Shown here piece after piece: positions 7,903-16,083 of a stretch of DNA of 64,000 nt (its first letter is position 1; each line of letters starts with the position of its first letter). A program made the position numbers and the translations under genes. This DNA comes from Bog-473 sp963817735 (GTDB taxonomy: Bacteria > Actinomycetota > Acidimicrobiia > Acidimicrobiales > RAAP-2). Under the pieces are notes generated by a model that did no database searches, was not told the DNA's origin, and saw only the letters and a list, made by a program, of their open reading frames with translations. The DNA lies in the NCBI GenBank assembly GCA_963817735.1, contig CAWFPP010000004.1, positions 248,001-312,000 of the forward strand. The letters are read 5' to 3'.

Positions 7903-8970
7903 TCAAGTGCTGGGCCGTTCTGGGCGAAATCGTGCGCCCGGCGACTTGAGCAGAATCAGATATGCGCCGACGAGGAGCACGACGCCAATCACCAAAACCG
8001 ATATCTCCTGCCCCGCGGACAAACGGATGAAGGGAATGGGCAAGAGCGCCACGCCAACGCCCAAGGAATAGACAGAGAGATGGAGAAAGCCATTCCTGTC
8101 TCGAACTCCCCCGTACGTCCAATTGCAGAACCTCTCCAAACGTTCATCGAGCCTCTCGGCGGACGTGCGGTCATGCAAGCCTTCATAGAGTTTCCCATCG
8201 ACACTCAATAGATCTCCTGAAGTCTCTGCCTGCTTTAGAAACGCTATGTAGGCAACCGAGAAGACGATCGCCGCACCGAGGAAGAGGGCAGGGATGAAAG
8301 CCGCTGGCGTGATCTGCTGACCTCCGGCAGCTGATGTGAATTTCGCACCCAGGAGAGTCGTGTAGACGGTCGCTATGGCGGCGGCGGCAGTTGTCATATA
8401 CGTGCCGCGGGTTACCGCTCGATCCAATGAAGCCTGCGAAACTTGAATGTAGCCCTGCACGATGGATGCGACGATTTGACTCTCCGCCAATCGATTCGCA
8501 GCCTCTTGACTTCGCCCATCGGCCACCGTTGCGGCCTCTTCGGTCCGGGTGTTGAGCGTCGTCGCAGCCTCTCGACTTCGCTCATCGGCCACCGTTGCGG
8601 CCTCTTCGGTCCGGGTGTTGAGCATCGTCGCAGCCTCTCGACTTCGCCCATCGGCCACCGTTGCGGCCTCTTCGGTCCGGGTGTTGAGCATCGTCGCAGC
8701 CTCTCGACTTCGCTCATCGGCCACCGTTGCGGCCTCTTCGGTCCGGGTGTTGAGCATCGTCGCAGCCTCTCGACTTCGCCCATCGGCCACCGTTGCGGCC
8801 TCTTCGGTCCGGGTGTTGAGCGTCGTGGCAACTTCCCGATTTGCAGCGTCTCGTTGGCGGGCATTCCACTCCGCCAAGAACGCCGTGAGTCGCGAGGCGT
8901 GGTCTGTACCGTCGGTCGAATCAGTGAACGGAGGCGGGGACGGCTCAATCGAGGAACTGCCCTGTGTCAT
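7903..8970 (-). CDS. Four-helix membrane protein with 22-residue tandem repeats
   Basis: A 355-residue protein of no recognised family. Residues about 25-150 are polar and helical, dominated by a 22-residue unit (core TLNTRTEEAATVADxRSREAA) present about five times, with heptad-like Ala/Leu/Val spacing that suggests a coiled coil or long helical rod. A membrane part follows with four hydrophobic segments: MTTAAAAIATVYTTLLGA, FIPALFLGAAIVFSVAYIAF, SLGVGVALLPIPFI and ISVLVIGVVLLVGAYLILL. A soluble loop of about 60 residues separates the second and third. The ATG at 8970 is chosen because upstream codons show no protein-like composition. The gene appears monocistronic. Confidence 0.65.
   Translation of the reverse strand: MTQGSSSIEPSPPPFTDSTDGTDHASRLTAFLAEWNARQRDAANREVATTLNTRTEEAATVADGRSREAATMLNTRTEEAATVADERSREAATMLNTRTEEAATVADGRSREAATMLNTRTEEAATVADERSREAATTLNTRTEEAATVADGRSQEAANRLAESQIVASIVQGYIQVSQASLDRAVTRGTYMTTAAAAIATVYTTLLGAKFTSAAGGQQITPAAFIPALFLGAAIVFSVAYIAFLKQAETSGDLLSVDGKLYEGLHDRTSAERLDERLERFCNWTYGGVRDRNGFLHLSVYSLGVGVALLPIPFIRLSAGQEISVLVIGVVLLVGAYLILLKSPGARFRPERPST
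8500..8840. repeat. 66-bp tandem repeat array inside membrane-protein gene
   Basis: Copies begin at 8521, 8587, 8653, 8719 and 8785 with a constant period of 66 bp, flanked by partial units. They are nearly identical. The main variation alternates strictly (CGCCCATC versus CGCTCATC at the unit junction, giving Gly or Glu), so a 132-bp dimer seems to have been duplicated. The period is a multiple of three, so copy-number change would keep the reading frame. Confidence 0.9.
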
Positions 8971-9222
8971 GTCTACCCTTTCGAGGTCGTCACCTGTATG
9001 ACCAGTGCGACGATCGACTCGCAAAGCTCGACACGCGGGACGTTCCTTGCCATCTGCCCAGGCTATTCCGCGCATCATTCGCCGTCGAGGACCTCAAGGT
9101 CGTTCGAGGGAAGGCGCCAATTTTCAGAAGTCGCCGCTCGAAACCAGCAGATTCAACAGAAGGAGACCGGGCACCAGGCTCGAGCCATCTCCTTACAACT
9201 GACCGATATCAGTCGACTGGCG

Positions 9223-10359
9223 TCACGAGGCCCGCAGGATCACCACGCCGGCATTGGCTCCGCGGCCGACCGTGTGCGACAGCGCCACCCGGGCGCCCTC
9301 GACCTGGCGCGGCCCGCATTGACCGCGCAGCTGGCGCGCCAGCTCGACCACCTGGCCCAGCGCGGAGGCGCCGAGCGGCTCGCCCTTGGAAAGCAGTCCC
9401 CCACTCGGGTTGACCGGGAGGCGGCCGCCCAACGCCGTCGCTCCCGAATCGAGCAGCGCGGCCGACCCGCCGGGCTCGCACAGCCCGAGCTCCTCGCACG
9501 AGCCCAGCTCGCGGGCGGCGTCGGTGTCCTGGCACTCCACGACGTGCAGGTCCAACGGCCCCAATCCGGCCTCCTCGTAGGCGGCGGTGGCGGCGAGCGT
9601 CGTGGGCGCCGGCGCGTCGTCGGCGGCCAGACCGGCCAGCGGCGTGGATTCGCTCAGCACCGAGCCGGGGATGTGCGAACGCAGCACGGCGGCGGCCAGG
9701 GTCACGCCGGACGGGGCCAGGTCGGCGCGCCGCAGGACGAGGGCGGCGGCACCCTCGTTGGGCGAGCACAGCATGTAGAGGTGCAGCGGCTCGCACACGA
9801 CACGCGAGCCCAGCACCTCCTCCACCGTGGTCTCCTTCTGGTACATGGCGTCGGGATTCGAGGCCCCGTGCCTGCGGTTCTTCACCACGACCCGGGCCAG
9901 GTGGTCCTTGGTCACGCCCGAGGTGAGGCAGAGGCGCTGCGCCCGCAGTCCGAAGAAGGCCGGCGTGGCGGCCAGGCCCGCCTCCTCCTGCCAGGGGTCG
10001 AAGAAGGAGGACCGGATGATGCCCCGGGGCATCTTCTCGGTGCCGAAGACGAGCACGGTGTCGTACTGCCCGGCCCGGATGGCCGCTGCGGCCAGCATGA
10101 GCGCAGCGCCCCCGGACGCGCAGCCGGCCTCCACGTCGACGATGGGCATGCCCGTCATGCCGAGGCGGCTCAGCACTTTGTGGCCCGTCGCCACCCCGCC
10201 GTACGCGGTGCCGCAGAAGGCGGCCTGGAAATCCCCCTTGCCGATGCCCGCCTCGCCCAGCGCGGCGCGCACGGCGGCGACGCCCATGTCGGTGGTCGAC
10301 ACGCCGTCGAAGCGGCCGAAGGGGTGCAGGCCGACGCCGGCCACGGTGACGCCGGTCAT
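9223..10359 (-). CDS. SCP2/Ltp-like thiolase
   Basis: A 378-residue thiolase-fold protein of the lipid-transfer-protein/SCP2-thiolase type. The nucleophile Cys is in DVEAGCASGGAAL, and the C-terminal NPSGGLLSKGEPLGASALGQ loop and GRGANAGVVIL end are characteristic. Such proteins cleave or condense acyl-CoAs, and in steroid catabolism Ltp-type members act as retro-aldolases with a DUF35 partner. The ATG overlaps the stop of the DUF35 gene upstream by four bases, supporting a physical complex of the two products. The substrate is not readable. Confidence 0.85.
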   Translation of the reverse strand: MTGVTVAGVGLHPFGRFDGVSTTDMGVAAVRAALGEAGIGKGDFQAAFCGTAYGGVATGHKVLSRLGMTGMPIVDVEAGCASGGAALMLAAAAIRAGQYDTVLVFGTEKMPRGIIRSSFFDPWQEEAGLAATPAFFGLRAQRLCLTSGVTKDHLARVVVKNRRHGASNPDAMYQKETTVEEVLGSRVVCEPLHLYMLCSPNEGAAALVLRRADLAPSGVTLAAAVLRSHIPGSVLSESTPLAGLAADDAPAPTTLAATAAYEEAGLGPLDLHVVECQDTDAARELGSCEELGLCEPGGSAALLDSGATALGGRLPVNPSGGLLSKGEPLGASALGQVVELARQLRGQCGPRQVEGARVALSHTVGRGANAGVVILRAS

Positions 10360-10748
10360 AGCGGCGCGAAGGCGTAGGTGACCACGTCGTTCCCGTCGTC
10401 GTCGCGGTGCAACGGCACGATCCGCAGCTCCATCGGCTGGCCCTCGGCCAATGCTCCCGGGTCGCTCTCGGTCAACCGGGTGATGACGCGCACACCCTCG
10501 GGCAGCTCGACCACGCCAACGCCGAAGGGCACCTCGCCCTGATACCCGGGCGGCGGTGCCGTCACGGCGGTCCAGGCCCACAGGGTGCCCCGGCGCGACA
10601 GCTCCACCGGCTCGGGGCCCTCGGCGGCGCAGTAGGTGCAGGCGTCGGCCCGGGGGAAGTGCACCGACCCGCAGGCGCCACAGCGCGTGCCGAGCAGGGC
10701 CGGCGGGTCGCCGTCGGTGAAGAGGCCGTCGCGGACCAGGACGCGCAC
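10356..10748 (-). CDS. DUF35 OB-fold/zinc-ribbon acyl-CoA-associated protein
   Basis: A 130-residue protein with an N-terminal rubredoxin-like zinc ribbon (CGAC at about residues 23-26 and CTYC at about 37-40) and a C-terminal OB-fold (GTLWAWTAVTAPPPGYQGEVPFGVGVVEL). DUF35 proteins act as partners of thiolase-like enzymes, bringing acyl-CoA substrate or stabilising the complex, as in the ChsH2/Ltp2 steroid aldolase. The tight coupling to the thiolase gene (ATGA overlap) fits that role. Confidence 0.88.
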   Translation of the reverse strand: MRVLVRDGLFTDGDPPALLGTRCGACGSVHFPRADACTYCAAEGPEPVELSRRGTLWAWTAVTAPPPGYQGEVPFGVGVVELPEGVRVITRLTESDPGALAEGQPMELRIVPLHRDDDGNDVVTYAFAPL

Positions 10749-10750
10749 GT

Positions 10751-11164
10751 TCAGAGTTCCACCATCTCGAGCCCGTCGAACTCCCAGTAGGCGCGCAACG
10801 AGGCGATCTTGCCCGAGCCGTTGGTCTTGTAGGTGTACACACCGTGCACGACGGCCTGGTTGGTGCCACCGGCCAGCGTGGTGCGGATGATGCCGACGTC
10901 GGCCACCTCGTCACCGCAGAGATACGACTCGAGGATCTCGAACTCGATCGCCTCGCTCGACGCGATGACGGAGTCGTAGAACGCCGCGATCGCCTTGTGC
11001 CCGTGGTGTCCCTTGCCCTCGGGGTCGAAGGGCGAGGGGCCGATGGGGTCTTGCACGAAGGCGTCGTGTGCGAAGAGGTCGAGCCAGCCCTCGCGGTCGC
11101 CGGCCGTCACGGCGGCCCGGGACTTGAGGCCCAGCTCGCGGGCGTTCAGCGGTGCGTCGGTCAT
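10751..11164 (-). CDS. NTF2-like/KSI-like protein
   Basis: A 137-residue NTF2-fold protein. The segments LDLFAHDAFVQDPIGPSPFDPEGKGHHGHKAIAAFYD and the later beta strands resemble ketosteroid-isomerase-like proteins found in acyl-CoA operons of actinobacteria. The ATG at 11164 follows a GGGAGGG ribosome-binding site. It lies two bases before the DUF35 gene and 13 bases after the LLM oxidoreductase gene, within one operon. It may be an isomerase or hydratase-like helper; catalytic residues were not assigned. Confidence 0.7.
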   Translation of the reverse strand: MTDAPLNARELGLKSRAAVTAGDREGWLDLFAHDAFVQDPIGPSPFDPEGKGHHGHKAIAAFYDSVIASSEAIEFEILESYLCGDEVADVGIIRTTLAGGTNQAVVHGVYTYKTNGSGKIASLRAYWEFDGLEMVEL

Positions 11165-11177
11165 TGTTCCCTCCCTC

Positions 11178-12053
11178 TTAACGGACCCGGGCGATGACAT
11201 CGTCGGCGAAGCGCCGCAGGTTGTCGACCTTCGTGGCCAGCGTCTCGGTGTCCTGCTCCACGCCGTAGGGCCAGCGGAAGCCGACGATGACGTCGGTGAC
11301 GCCGAGCTCCTCGAGTCGGCGCACCCCGTCGACGGTGTAGGCGTCGAGCGAGATCACGTGCACCTCGAAGGGCTTCTCCTCGGTCCCGTGCTCCCGGCGC
11401 AGCTCGGCCAGGCGCGTCAGCAACCCGGGTAGGTCGGCCGGATCTCCCCCGCCGTGCAGCCAGCCGTCCCCGTCGATGGCGGCCCGCCGCAGCGCCGCCT
11501 CGTGGTGACCGCCGATGAGGATCGGCACGGGCGCACTCGGGGTCGGGCACATCTTGATGGAGGGCACGTCGAAGACCTCGCCGTGGAATTCGAAGAAGCC
11601 GCCCGCCATGAGCCCGCGCATGATGGCGATCTCCTCGTCCATGCGCTTGCCCCGGCGCTCCCACGGCACGCCGCAGATCTCGTAGTCCTCGGGCCACGGG
11701 CTGGTGCCGACGCCGAGCAGCAAGCGGTTGTTCGTCAGCACCGCGGTCGAGCTGACCTGCTTGGTGATCAGCACCGGCTGGCGGATCGGCAGCTTGATCA
11801 CGAAGGTCACGAAGCGCAGGCGCTCGGTCAGCGCCCCCATGGCGGGGATGAGCGAGAACGGCTCTAGGAAGGGCTTGTCCTCTAGGAACTCCCTGGTCCC
11901 GTCGGGGTTGAAGGGATACGTCGTGTCGGACACCTCGGGATAGCAGATGCTGTCGGGCACGACCATGGAGTCGTAGCCCGCCCCCTCGGCCGCCTGGGCC
12001 AGGGGGACGTAGAAGGACGGGTCTGTCATCGACTCGGCGTAGGAGAAACGCAC
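11178..12053 (-). CDS. LLM-class F420-dependent oxidoreductase
   Basis: A 291-residue luciferase-like TIM barrel. Family marks are LAQAAEGAGYDSMVVPDS near the N-terminus, ALTERLRFVTFVIKLPIRQPVLITKQ, the LLLGVGTSPWPEDYE loop and PVPILIGGHHEAALRRAA. Such enzymes use F420 or FMN to oxidise or reduce diverse substrates. The GTG at 12053 is chosen because GGAGGTGCC sits directly upstream. It is the first gene of the four-gene operon running to the thiolase and is divergent from the alpha-hydroxy-acid oxidase gene, with 37 bases between the starts. Confidence 0.85.
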   Translation of the reverse strand: MRFSYAESMTDPSFYVPLAQAAEGAGYDSMVVPDSICYPEVSDTTYPFNPDGTREFLEDKPFLEPFSLIPAMGALTERLRFVTFVIKLPIRQPVLITKQVSSTAVLTNNRLLLGVGTSPWPEDYEICGVPWERRGKRMDEEIAIMRGLMAGGFFEFHGEVFDVPSIKMCPTPSAPVPILIGGHHEAALRRAAIDGDGWLHGGGDPADLPGLLTRLAELRREHGTEEKPFEVHVISLDAYTVDGVRRLEELGVTDVIVGFRWPYGVEQDTETLATKVDNLRRFADDVIARVR

Positions 12054-12090
12054 GGCACCTCCGGGTGTCCACTGCTCGGGCGCGCCTACC

Positions 12091-13257
12091 ATGCGGCCCG
12101 TGCCTGCTCATCCTGCCAGGACCGATGCGCCCGAGCACATCCCTGTGGCCGCCAACCTCCCCCCGCCCCTGGTCACCGACCTCTCCCTCGACGACCTCGA
12201 ACGGGACGCCCGGCACGCCATCGGCGAAATGGCGTACGCCTACTACTCGGGCGGCGCCGACGACGAGCGTCTCTTGGCGGGCAATGTGGAGGCCTGGAGC
12301 CACTGGCAGCTGCACCCCCACATCCTGGCCGGGATCGCCGAGGTGTCCACCGCCACCAGCCTGCTCGGCAGCCCGGTGAGCTCACCCGTCGCCATCGCTC
12401 CCACGGCCATTCAGGGCCTGGCCCACGCCGAGGGCGAGGTGGCCACGGCCCGGGGCACCGCCGCCGCAGGCGCCCTGCTGATCCTGTCCTCGCTCGCCAC
12501 CAGCCCCCTCGAGGACGTGGCCGCCGCCGCGCCCGAGGCCGTCCGCTGGATGCAGGTCTACATCCTCCGCCAACGGGCTCGAACCGAGGAACTGGTCCGC
12601 CGCGCCGCCGCGCACGGCTACCGCGCCCTGGTCCTGACCGTCGACGCTCCGGTCTCGGGGCTCCGTCTGCGCGAGTGGCGCATCGGCGTGCACCTGCCCG
12701 ACGACCTGGCCCTGCCCAACCTGGCGGGCGACAGCGCCGACAGCGCGCGCCAGGGTGGCTTCATGGCCATCGTCACCCACGAGTTCGAGCCGGCGCTCAC
12801 GCCTGACGACATCGGCTGGCTGGCCGGGCTGAGCGACCTGCCCGTCGTGGTCAAGGGCGTGCAGAGGGCCGACGACGCCGTGCGCTGCGTCGAAGCGGGG
12901 GCGGCCGCCGTCGTGGTATCCAATCACGGTGCCCGCCAGCTCGCCGACGCGCCGGCCACCGCCGACATCCTGGCCGAGGTCGTGGACGCGGTGGCCGGGC
13001 GGGCCGAGGTCTACGTCGACGGCGGCGTCCGCCGCGCCCCCGACGTGGTGAAGGCGCTGGCCCTCGGGGCCAAGGCGGCCCTCGTGGGCCGGCCGTCGCT
13101 CTGGGCCCTCGCCACCGGCGGGGCCGACGGGGTGACGGGGCTCCTCCGCTGGTACGAGTCCGAGCTGCGGCGCACCATGGCGCTGTGCGGTGCCGGCACC
13201 GTCGACGCGCTCGACCGCACCCTGGTCCGCCGGACGCCGGGATGGGCCCTGTCGTGA
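12091..13257 (+). CDS. FMN-dependent alpha-hydroxy-acid oxidase/dehydrogenase
   Basis: A 388-residue FMN TIM-barrel enzyme of the lactate/glycolate/mandelate oxidase family, oxidising a 2-hydroxy acid to a 2-keto acid. Seen are AYAYYSGGADDE, SSPVAIAPTAIQGLAH, LSSLATSPLEDVAA, WMQVYILRQR, the flavin-contacting Lys in VVVKGV, and the catalytic His/Arg loop SNHGARQL. The usual SNHGGRQLD is slightly altered. The substrate is not predictable. The stop overlaps the start region of the acyl-CoA synthetase gene, indicating coupled expression. Confidence 0.85.
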   Translation: MRPVPAHPARTDAPEHIPVAANLPPPLVTDLSLDDLERDARHAIGEMAYAYYSGGADDERLLAGNVEAWSHWQLHPHILAGIAEVSTATSLLGSPVSSPVAIAPTAIQGLAHAEGEVATARGTAAAGALLILSSLATSPLEDVAAAAPEAVRWMQVYILRQRARTEELVRRAAAHGYRALVLTVDAPVSGLRLREWRIGVHLPDDLALPNLAGDSADSARQGGFMAIVTHEFEPALTPDDIGWLAGLSDLPVVVKGVQRADDAVRCVEAGAAAVVVSNHGARQLADAPATADILAEVVDAVAGRAEVYVDGGVRRAPDVVKALALGAKAALVGRPSLWALATGGADGVTGLLRWYESELRRTMALCGAGTVDALDRTLVRRTPGWALS

Positions 13258-14936
13258 CGACCGTCGCCGACCTGCTGGTGGCCCGGGCCGAGGACGACCG
13301 CGTCGGCGTGATGGACGGCGACGAGCGCTGGACCTGGCGCCAGGCCGTCCAGGAGGGCGCCACGCGGGGCGCCCTCGCCCGGTCGCTCTTCGGCGACGGC
13401 AAGCCGCACATCGGCGTGCTGCTGCCCAACGGCGCCGAGTACCTGTTCTGGCTGAACGCGGCTGCCCTGGCGGGCGCCGCCAAGGTGGGCATCAACCCGA
13501 CGCGGCGGGGTGACGCGCTCGCCGCCGACGTGCGGGCCACCGACTGCGCCATGATCGTCACCGACGACGAGGGCGCGGCCCTGTTGGAGGGGCTGGACCT
13601 CGGCGTGGACGACGACAAGATCCTGGTCGTCGGGACGGAACGCTACGACGCCCTTCTCAGCCAATTCGCCGGCAGCCCGGAGGCCCTCCACCTCATCGAG
13701 CACGCCGCCGAGGTCGACGAGGAGGCGCTCTTCCTCCTCATCTTCACCTCCGGCACGACGGGCGTGCCCAAGGCCGTGCGCTGTACGCAGGGCCGCCTCG
13801 CCGGCATCGCCGAGGTGGCGGCGCCGGGCTACGGCTACACCTCCGAGGACGTCTGCTACTGCCCCATGCCGCTGTTCCACGGCAACGCGCTGATGGCGCT
13901 GTGGGGGCCCTCGGTCATGGTGGGCGCCGCCATCGCCACCCGCCCTCGCTTCAGCGCCTCGGCCTTCCTCGACGACGTGCGCCACTTCGGGGCCACCAAG
14001 TTCAGCTACGTCGGCAAGGCCATCGCCTACATCCTGGCCACCCCCGAGCGTGCCGACGATGGCGAGAACACGTTGAAGAGCGCCTTCGGCACCGAGGCCT
14101 CGGTGCGCGACCGCGACCGCTTCCGGGCCCGCTTCAACTGCTTCCTCATTGAGGGCTACGGCCAGAGCGAGGGCGGTGCGGCCATCAACCCGGTGCTCGG
14201 CATGCCCAAGGGCGCCCTGGGCAAGCCGGTCGGCGGCGTCGACCTGGCCGTCATGAGCCCCGAGACCGGTGAGGAGTGCCCGCCGGCCCAGTTCGACGGG
14301 GAGGGGCGCCTCCTCAACGCCGGCGCGGCCATCGGGGAGATCGTCAACCGCAGCGGGCGGGGCAGTTTCGAGGGCTACTACCGGCGCGAGGACGCCGAGC
14401 AGGAACGGCTGCGCCGGGGCTGGTACTGGACCGGTGACCTCGGCTACGTCGACGCCGACGGCTTCTTCTACTTCGCCGGCCGGAACGGGGACTGGCTGCG
14501 CGTCGACTCGGAGAACTTCGCCGCCGGGCCCGTCGAGTCGATCATCTCGCGCCATCCGGAGCTGGCCGTGGCCGCGGTCTACCCCGTCCCGGACACGGCG
14601 TCGGGCGCCGGCGACCAGGTCATGGTGGCGATCGAGATGGTGCCGGGCCGGGACTTCGACCCCGGCGCCTTCGCCACCTGGCTGACCGAGCAGCCCGACC
14701 TGGGCCCGAAGTGGCTGCCCCGTTACGTCCGGGTCTCACCCTCGCTCCCCCAGACCGCCACGGGGAAGGTCACGAAGGTCGGCCTCCGCTCCGAGGCCTG
14801 GGCCTGCGATGACGCCGTCTGGTGGCGACCGTTGGGTAGCCCGGACATCCGCTTCGTCCCTCTCACCGACGACGATCGAAAAGCCCTGGCCGCCGGCCTG
14901 GCCGAGAACGGCCGCCCCCCGGTAGGAGAGCCGTAG
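13242..14936 (+). CDS. Acyl-CoA synthetase (FadD-like)
   Basis: A 564-residue ANL-superfamily ligase that activates a carboxylic acid through acyl-AMP to acyl-CoA. The P-loop-like FTSGTTGVPKAV lies at about residue 170. The A5 motif is GYGQSEGG, the hinge region is YWTGDLGYVDADGFFYFAGR, and the catalytic Lys is in PQTATGKVTKV near the C-terminus. The chosen ATG overlaps the preceding gene by 16 bases; a GTG at 13254 overlapping its stop (GTGA) is equally possible. With the oxidase it is probably part of fatty-acid or steroid-type degradation. Confidence 0.88.
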   Translation: MGPVVTTVADLLVARAEDDRVGVMDGDERWTWRQAVQEGATRGALARSLFGDGKPHIGVLLPNGAEYLFWLNAAALAGAAKVGINPTRRGDALAADVRATDCAMIVTDDEGAALLEGLDLGVDDDKILVVGTERYDALLSQFAGSPEALHLIEHAAEVDEEALFLLIFTSGTTGVPKAVRCTQGRLAGIAEVAAPGYGYTSEDVCYCPMPLFHGNALMALWGPSVMVGAAIATRPRFSASAFLDDVRHFGATKFSYVGKAIAYILATPERADDGENTLKSAFGTEASVRDRDRFRARFNCFLIEGYGQSEGGAAINPVLGMPKGALGKPVGGVDLAVMSPETGEECPPAQFDGEGRLLNAGAAIGEIVNRSGRGSFEGYYRREDAEQERLRRGWYWTGDLGYVDADGFFYFAGRNGDWLRVDSENFAAGPVESIISRHPELAVAAVYPVPDTASGAGDQVMVAIEMVPGRDFDPGAFATWLTEQPDLGPKWLPRYVRVSPSLPQTATGKVTKVGLRSEAWACDDAVWWRPLGSPDIRFVPLTDDDRKALAAGLAENGRPPVGEP

Positions 14937-14972
14937 CAGACTGCTACACTTGTCTCAGAACGAGACGAGACA
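14933..14972. promoter_or_regulatory. Two palindromes upstream of ParD-like/zeta module
   Basis: A perfect 15-bp palindrome at 14933-14947 (arms GTAGCAG and CTGCTAC around one base) contains the stop codon of the synthetase gene. A second inverted repeat at 14951-14972 has six-base arms TGTCTC and GAGACA. Both lie just before the antitoxin start, where type II antitoxins bind to repress their own operon. Confidence 0.5.
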
Positions 14973-14982
14973 GGAGCCAGGC

Positions 14983-15357
14983 ATGGCAGCAGACCGACCG
15001 ACCCGCTTCGCCGCCGACCTCCTCGATGCCGCCGCGGTCGAGGGGGCACGCCACAGCCGCTCCGCCAAGCAGCAGCTCGACCACTGGGCCCGGGTGGGGC
15101 GCACGGTGTCGACCCACCACTCCACGGCCCGCCGCCGTGTCGAGGCGGCGCTGGAAGGGACGCTGGCTCTGACCGACCTCACTGCCGAGGAGCAGCTGGT
15201 CGCCAACGCGGAGGTCGACGCCGCCATTGCGGAGCGCCTCCGCACGGTGCACTACGGCAACGTCCTCGCCGCCGAGGGGGTGGCGACGGTGGCTCTCGAC
15301 GACAAGGGCCGGTTGGTGCGCTACGAGCCCGACGGCACGACGACCCTCCTGGACTGA
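14983..15357 (+). CDS. ParD-like antitoxin
   Basis: A 124-residue protein similar to the ParD-like antitoxin family. RFAADLLDAAAVEGARHSRSAKQQLDHWARVGRTVS is the ribbon-helix-helix-like N-terminal part, where SAKQQLDHWARVGR is diagnostic. The remainder would contact the toxin. The start has CAGGAG upstream. Twenty-two bases separate it from the zeta-type kinase gene, so the pair forms an antitoxin-first module. Candidate operator palindromes precede it. Confidence 0.75.
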   Translation: MAADRPTRFAADLLDAAAVEGARHSRSAKQQLDHWARVGRTVSTHHSTARRRVEAALEGTLALTDLTAEEQLVANAEVDAAIAERLRTVHYGNVLAAEGVATVALDDKGRLVRYEPDGTTTLLD

Positions 15358-15379
15358 CCGCCGGGCCTGAGGACCACGC

Positions 15380-15946
15380 GTGCGTCTCGACCTCGTGGTC
15401 GGGCCCAACGGAGCGGGCAAGTCCACCTTCGTCCGCCTGACCCTGGCTCCCGTTCTCCCCCACGCCACCTTCGTCAACGCTGACCTGATCGCACGGCAAC
15501 GCTGGCCCGGCGACGCCGAGGCGCACTCCTACGAGGCGGCGCGCATGGCGGCTGCCACCCGGGAGGCCCTCATTGCCCGACGCGAGCCGTTCATCGCGGA
15601 GACCGTCTTCTCCCATCCCTCGAAGCTCGACCTGCTCCGTCACGCCGGCACCGCCGGCTACTACACGGCCCTCCACGTCGTCCTGGTTCCCGAGGAGCTG
15701 GCCGTCGCCCGCGTGGCCGCCCGCGTCGTCGCCGGCGGGCACACCGTTCCAGAAGAGAAGGTCCGCGCGCGCTATCAGAGGCTCTGGCCGCTGGTGGCCG
15801 ACGCCATCACGCTGGCCGACACCGCCACCGTGTACGACAACACACAGCGCCACGGCCCGCGCGCCGTCGCCGAGTTCAGCCACGGCTTCGCCGTGGGGAG
15901 CCCGCTATGGCCGGCCTGGACTCCTGCGGCGCTCGCCGATCGCTGA
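15380..15946 (+). CDS. Zeta-toxin family kinase
   Basis: A 188-residue P-loop kinase. The Walker A motif GPNGAGKST (residues 8-16) begins almost at the N-terminus, followed by FVNADLIARQRWPGDAEAHSYEAARMAA and the EPFIAETVFSHPSK strand, as in zeta toxins and related UDP-GlcNAc or nucleotide kinases. The start is GTG. Its position right after a ParD-like gene makes a toxin role likely. Without the classical epsilon antitoxin, a metabolic kinase role is also possible. Confidence 0.78.
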   Translation: MRLDLVVGPNGAGKSTFVRLTLAPVLPHATFVNADLIARQRWPGDAEAHSYEAARMAAATREALIARREPFIAETVFSHPSKLDLLRHAGTAGYYTALHVVLVPEELAVARVAARVVAGGHTVPEEKVRARYQRLWPLVADAITLADTATVYDNTQRHGPRAVAEFSHGFAVGSPLWPAWTPAALADR

Positions 15947-16083
15947 CCGGCCGGAAGCTAGTGCCGCGTCATCCAACGTTCGCCCTGTCGCCTAACCGGC
16001 ACATGCGTGGCGCGATCGACCCGCGTCGAGGAGGATGGGTTCGCCGGCGGACCCTCCGTCGGGTGCGCTGGCGGGCCATTGCC

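Noticed and set aside
8521..8850. Tandem repeats as a CRISPR array
   Set aside because: The repeats are contiguous, coding and in frame, with no spacers and no cas genes.
8443..10377. Long open frame (644 codons) on the plus strand
   Set aside because: It lies opposite the 66-bp repeats and the thiolase; its Arg/Gly-rich composition is that of an antisense shadow in high-GC DNA, and the minus strand has clear domains.
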